A DNA stretch of 64,000 nt from Chitinophagales bacterium (GTDB lineage Bacteria > Bacteroidota > Bacteroidia > Chitinophagales > UBA8649), in NCBI GenBank assembly GCA_020635995.1, contig JACJYS010000001.1, forward strand, positions 124,001 to 188,000. The letters run 5' to 3'. Positions 61,940 through 64,000 of the stretch are shown here, one piece after another. The notes beneath the pieces are model-generated. The model worked only from the letters and a program-made list of their open reading frames with translations. It was not told where the DNA came from and made no database searches. Positions within the stretch are counted from its first letter, which is position 1, and every line of letters starts with the position of its first letter. The position numbers were made by a program, and so were the translations under genes.

Positions 61940-63769
61940 ATGCAAAAAAATGTAGTTAAATGGGTGTTGTTTGGGTTCATAATTATACTGCTATTTGCTT
62001 TTCGTATAGAAAATGATGCTACGCAACTTAGTGTAGCTAATAATATAAATAATTTTCATAAAAACAATCTAAATATATTTTATAAAAGCATACAAACACT
62101 TGAAAATAAAGAAAACCAAAACCTATCGGAAAATGCTTTAAAACCTTATTTTCTTGCTTGCAGAGAGCAGTTTAAACACTGTGAGTTTTTGCTTACCTAT
62201 GTAAATCTGTATAAAAACCTTAAATATAATGGTCCAAATGTGCCTTATGTAGTTTTTGATGGTGCCGATGTAAAAAATATAGAACAACCGCATGGTTTGC
62301 AGGTAATGGAAGACCTTATTTATAATGCAAATGCTTCATCCCGAAGTGCTTTAAAAACAGAAATTTTAGCTTTAGATGCTTTAGTGAAAAAAGAAATAAA
62401 CCGCATAGCCGACAAAGAGGTTTATGATGCCCGAACATATAACAATACCATATTGGATGCTGTGCGAATGGAATTAATTCGGATAGAAACTTTAGGAATT
62501 ACAGGCTTTGATGTGCCGGACTCTAAAAATGCCATTCCAGAAGCTATTGAAGCACTTAAAACTTTAGCTGCTATTATTCAATTTTACAAGCCTTTGTTTG
62601 ACGAAGCGAATGCCACCGTTTTTTATAATAAAGCCAATCCATTATTTAACAATGCTATTAATTATTTAAAAAATGACCAAGATTTTGAGGCTTTAAATCG
62701 TTTGGAATTAATGACAGATTATTTGCAACCATTATCTGCGTGGGTTTCTGAATCTTTTGCTGTTTTACATTACGATTATTTAAAAATTCATCCTGCATCA
62801 AACCCTCAAGCCAAGCATTTGTTTGCCGAAGATTTTTTAACAGATCCATATTACGCAGATGCCAATGAATATACTATTGCCTTAGGCAAAAAATTATTTT
62901 ATGAAACACTATTGTCTAAAAACCGCCAGCGTAGTTGTGCTTCCTGCCATATTCCGCAGTTGGGATTTGCTGATGGTTTAGCCAAAAATGTATCTTTAGA
63001 TGGCAGTCAATTCTTACCCAGAAATACGCCTACTTTAATTAATGCCGCTTACCAACGAAAATTTTTGTATGATTCTAAATTCAACACTATTGAAAAACAA
63101 TCTATGAATGTAATTCATAATGAAATGGAAATGAATGGCAATTTAGAACTGGTGGTAGATACTTTATTTTGCATACCGGAGTATGTAGATTTGTACGAAA
63201 AGGGTTTTAATGGTATTTTAAATGAATATACTACCATAAGAGCTATCACAGATTATGTTACTTCATTAAAAAGTGTAGATTCTCGTTTTGATAAATATAT
63301 GAATGGCGATAAAGAAGCTCTAACGCCCTCAGAGATAAATGGGTTTAATCTTTTTGCAGGTAAAGCAAAGTGTGCTACCTGCCATTATATGCCTATGTTT
63401 AACGGCTTAGTACCGCCTTTTTATATGGAAACAGAATCGGAAATTATAGGCGTGCCTGCCAGCACAAAAATTCCTTATGAGTTGGATGCTGATTTAGGGA
63501 AATACGAAATAAACAAATTAGATTTTCAAAAGTTTTCTTTTAAAACAACCACGCTAAAAAACATAGAACTAACAGCACCTTATATGCACAATGGCATATT
63601 TAATACCTTAGAAGAAGTGGTAGATTTTTATAACGATGGTGGCGGTGTAGGGCACGGCATTGATTTACCGAGTCAAACTTTACCTACGGATTCTTTGCAT
63701 TTAACAACACAAGAAAAAGCAGATTTGGTTCTTTTTATGAAAGCATTAACAGACGAAGCATATAGATAA
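61940..63769 (+). CDS. Di-haem cytochrome c peroxidase/MauG-like protein with an N-terminal extension
   Basis: 609 aa with an N-terminal membrane segment or signal (VVKWVLFGFIIILLFAFRI). Residues 30-300 form a helical domain (ENQNLSENALKPYFLACREQ; EAIEALKTLAAIIQFYKPLF), and residues 310-609 are the peroxidase: haem motifs CASCH (Cys 333, Cys 336, His 337) and CATCH (Cys 478, Cys 481, His 482), LPRNTPTLINAAYQ and TAPYMHNGIFNTLEEVVDFY. It reduces hydrogen peroxide with electrons from cytochrome c in the periplasm. The N-terminal domain resembles one often fused in this phylum. Confidence 0.92.
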   Translation: MQKNVVKWVLFGFIIILLFAFRIENDATQLSVANNINNFHKNNLNIFYKSIQTLENKENQNLSENALKPYFLACREQFKHCEFLLTYVNLYKNLKYNGPNVPYVVFDGADVKNIEQPHGLQVMEDLIYNANASSRSALKTEILALDALVKKEINRIADKEVYDARTYNNTILDAVRMELIRIETLGITGFDVPDSKNAIPEAIEALKTLAAIIQFYKPLFDEANATVFYNKANPLFNNAINYLKNDQDFEALNRLELMTDYLQPLSAWVSESFAVLHYDYLKIHPASNPQAKHLFAEDFLTDPYYADANEYTIALGKKLFYETLLSKNRQRSCASCHIPQLGFADGLAKNVSLDGSQFLPRNTPTLINAAYQRKFLYDSKFNTIEKQSMNVIHNEMEMNGNLELVVDTLFCIPEYVDLYEKGFNGILNEYTTIRAITDYVTSLKSVDSRFDKYMNGDKEALTPSEINGFNLFAGKAKCATCHYMPMFNGLVPPFYMETESEIIGVPASTKIPYELDADLGKYEINKLDFQKFSFKTTTLKNIELTAPYMHNGIFNTLEEVVDFYNDGGGVGHGIDLPSQTLPTDSLHLTTQEKADLVLFMKALTDEAYR

Positions 63770-63787
63770 AAAAGGGACTACCTTTTT
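63769..63787. terminator. Possible bidirectional terminator
   Basis: AAAAAGG pairs with CCTTTTT around GACTA, starting at the last base of the peroxidase stop codon and lying between two convergent genes. The stem is short, so support is moderate. Confidence 0.4.
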
Positions 63788-63826
63788 AAGATAATCCCAA
63801 TTATAATTATTTATACTTAGTACAAA

Positions 63827-64000
63827 CTACTCTTTTCCTTTCTTTTTTGGTTTATCTTTTCCAAAATTGTAAGTTAAACCTACGGTTAACACTTCTCTAA
63901 ATTGAACGCCAGTAGTGTTTTGCTGAATAAAATTCCCATCGGCATCTTTATACAAATCGCCAGTATCCGGATTTTTTAAATATACAGCATCTCCGTTTTT
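63827..64000 (-). CDS. Outer-membrane beta-barrel protein, 3' end only
   Basis: The minus strand is open from base 64000 to a TAG at 63827. The last residues read KNGDAVYLKNPDTGDLYKDA, then GVQFREVLTVGLTYNFGKDK and a basic tail (PKKKGKE). The LTVGLTYNFG strand resembles the terminal strand of outer-membrane barrels, although the tail after it is unusual. The rest of the gene lies outside the window. Confidence 0.6.
   Translation of the reverse strand, partial: KNGDAVYLKNPDTGDLYKDADGNFIQQNTTGVQFREVLTVGLTYNFGKDKPKKKGKE

Noticed and set aside
1..64000. tRNA or rRNA genes
   Set aside because: No cloverleaf-like GC-rich segment or rRNA motif was seen in the gaps; a tRNAscan/Infernal search would be decisive.

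Overview
The window looks like chromosomal DNA of a Bacteroidota (Bacteroidetes) bacterium. It is AT-rich and there are no obvious Shine-Dalgarno sequences. Promoter-like TAnnTTTG boxes sit just upstream of several starts. It encodes the type IX secretion translocon SprA (2471 aa), one cargo protein with a type A sorting tail and one with a gliding-associated type B tail, plus lineage-typical families (DUF4476, DUF4175, Ig-like lipoproteins). The order or family cannot be fixed from the sequence alone; Flavobacteriia and Chitinophagia are both possible.

Layout. 1-3.1 kb (minus): CPBP protease, cdsA and the 5' part of psd, a phospholipid-synthesis operon, plus a DUF4476 protein. 3.1-3.5 kb: a cluster of small hairpin repeats. 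3.5-8.8 kb: dusB, a RetSat/carotenoid-type oxidoreductase, and a minus-strand operon (YjbR-like, small membrane protein, FAD oxidoreductase, RluA-type pseudouridine synthase). 8.9-9.2 kb and 21.3-21.8 kb: two inverted copies of a structured non-coding element. 9.3-18.1 kb: mixed housekeeping and accessory genes (DUF3089 hydrolase, fatty-acid hydroxylase, MsrB, HAD phosphatase, PLD-TPR protein, YdeI, methylmalonyl-CoA epimerase, IscA-like, TPR protein, glyA). 18.2-21.2 kb: a C45 acyltransferase/peptidase coupled to a PaaK-type ligase. 21.8-32.5 kb: M28 peptidase, glpD, and the minus-strand run DUF4175, RsbW-like ATPase, ybeY, mnmG, Ig-like lipoprotein. Two perfect parS sites lie between ybeY and mnmG, which suggests an origin-proximal location. 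32.5-35.6 kb: outer-membrane protein, L,D-transpeptidase, SDR. 35.7-42.5 kb: a plastic region with a tandem-repeat type B cargo protein, a remnant of a second SNF2 gene, a SNF2 helicase gene with a suspicious 5' end, and a REP-associated tyrosine transposase (RAYT) surrounded by hairpins. 42.5-51.3 kb: ruvA, sprA, O-methyltransferase. 51.4-58.6 kb: phasin/histone-like protein, a large lipoprotein, a T9SS type A cargo, a helical protein directly abutting kynurenine 3-monooxygenase. 58.6-64 kb: repeats around an orphan secreted protein, a lipoprotein, a PagL-like lipid A deacylase, a di-haem peroxidase and the 3' end of an outer-membrane protein gene.

The strongest unusual signals are the parS pair that merges with the ybeY stop codon and abuts the mnmG promoter; the RAYT gene whose catalytic core is followed directly by a copy of a hairpin that also lies upstream of it; several families of small dispersed hairpins; the long inverted non-coding element; and the SNF2 3'-end remnant beside the repeat-rich adhesin. 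No tRNA, rRNA, CRISPR array or complete prophage was seen. No clearly new multi-gene system was found; the candidates closest to one are the RAYT/hairpin network and the dispersed structured element.
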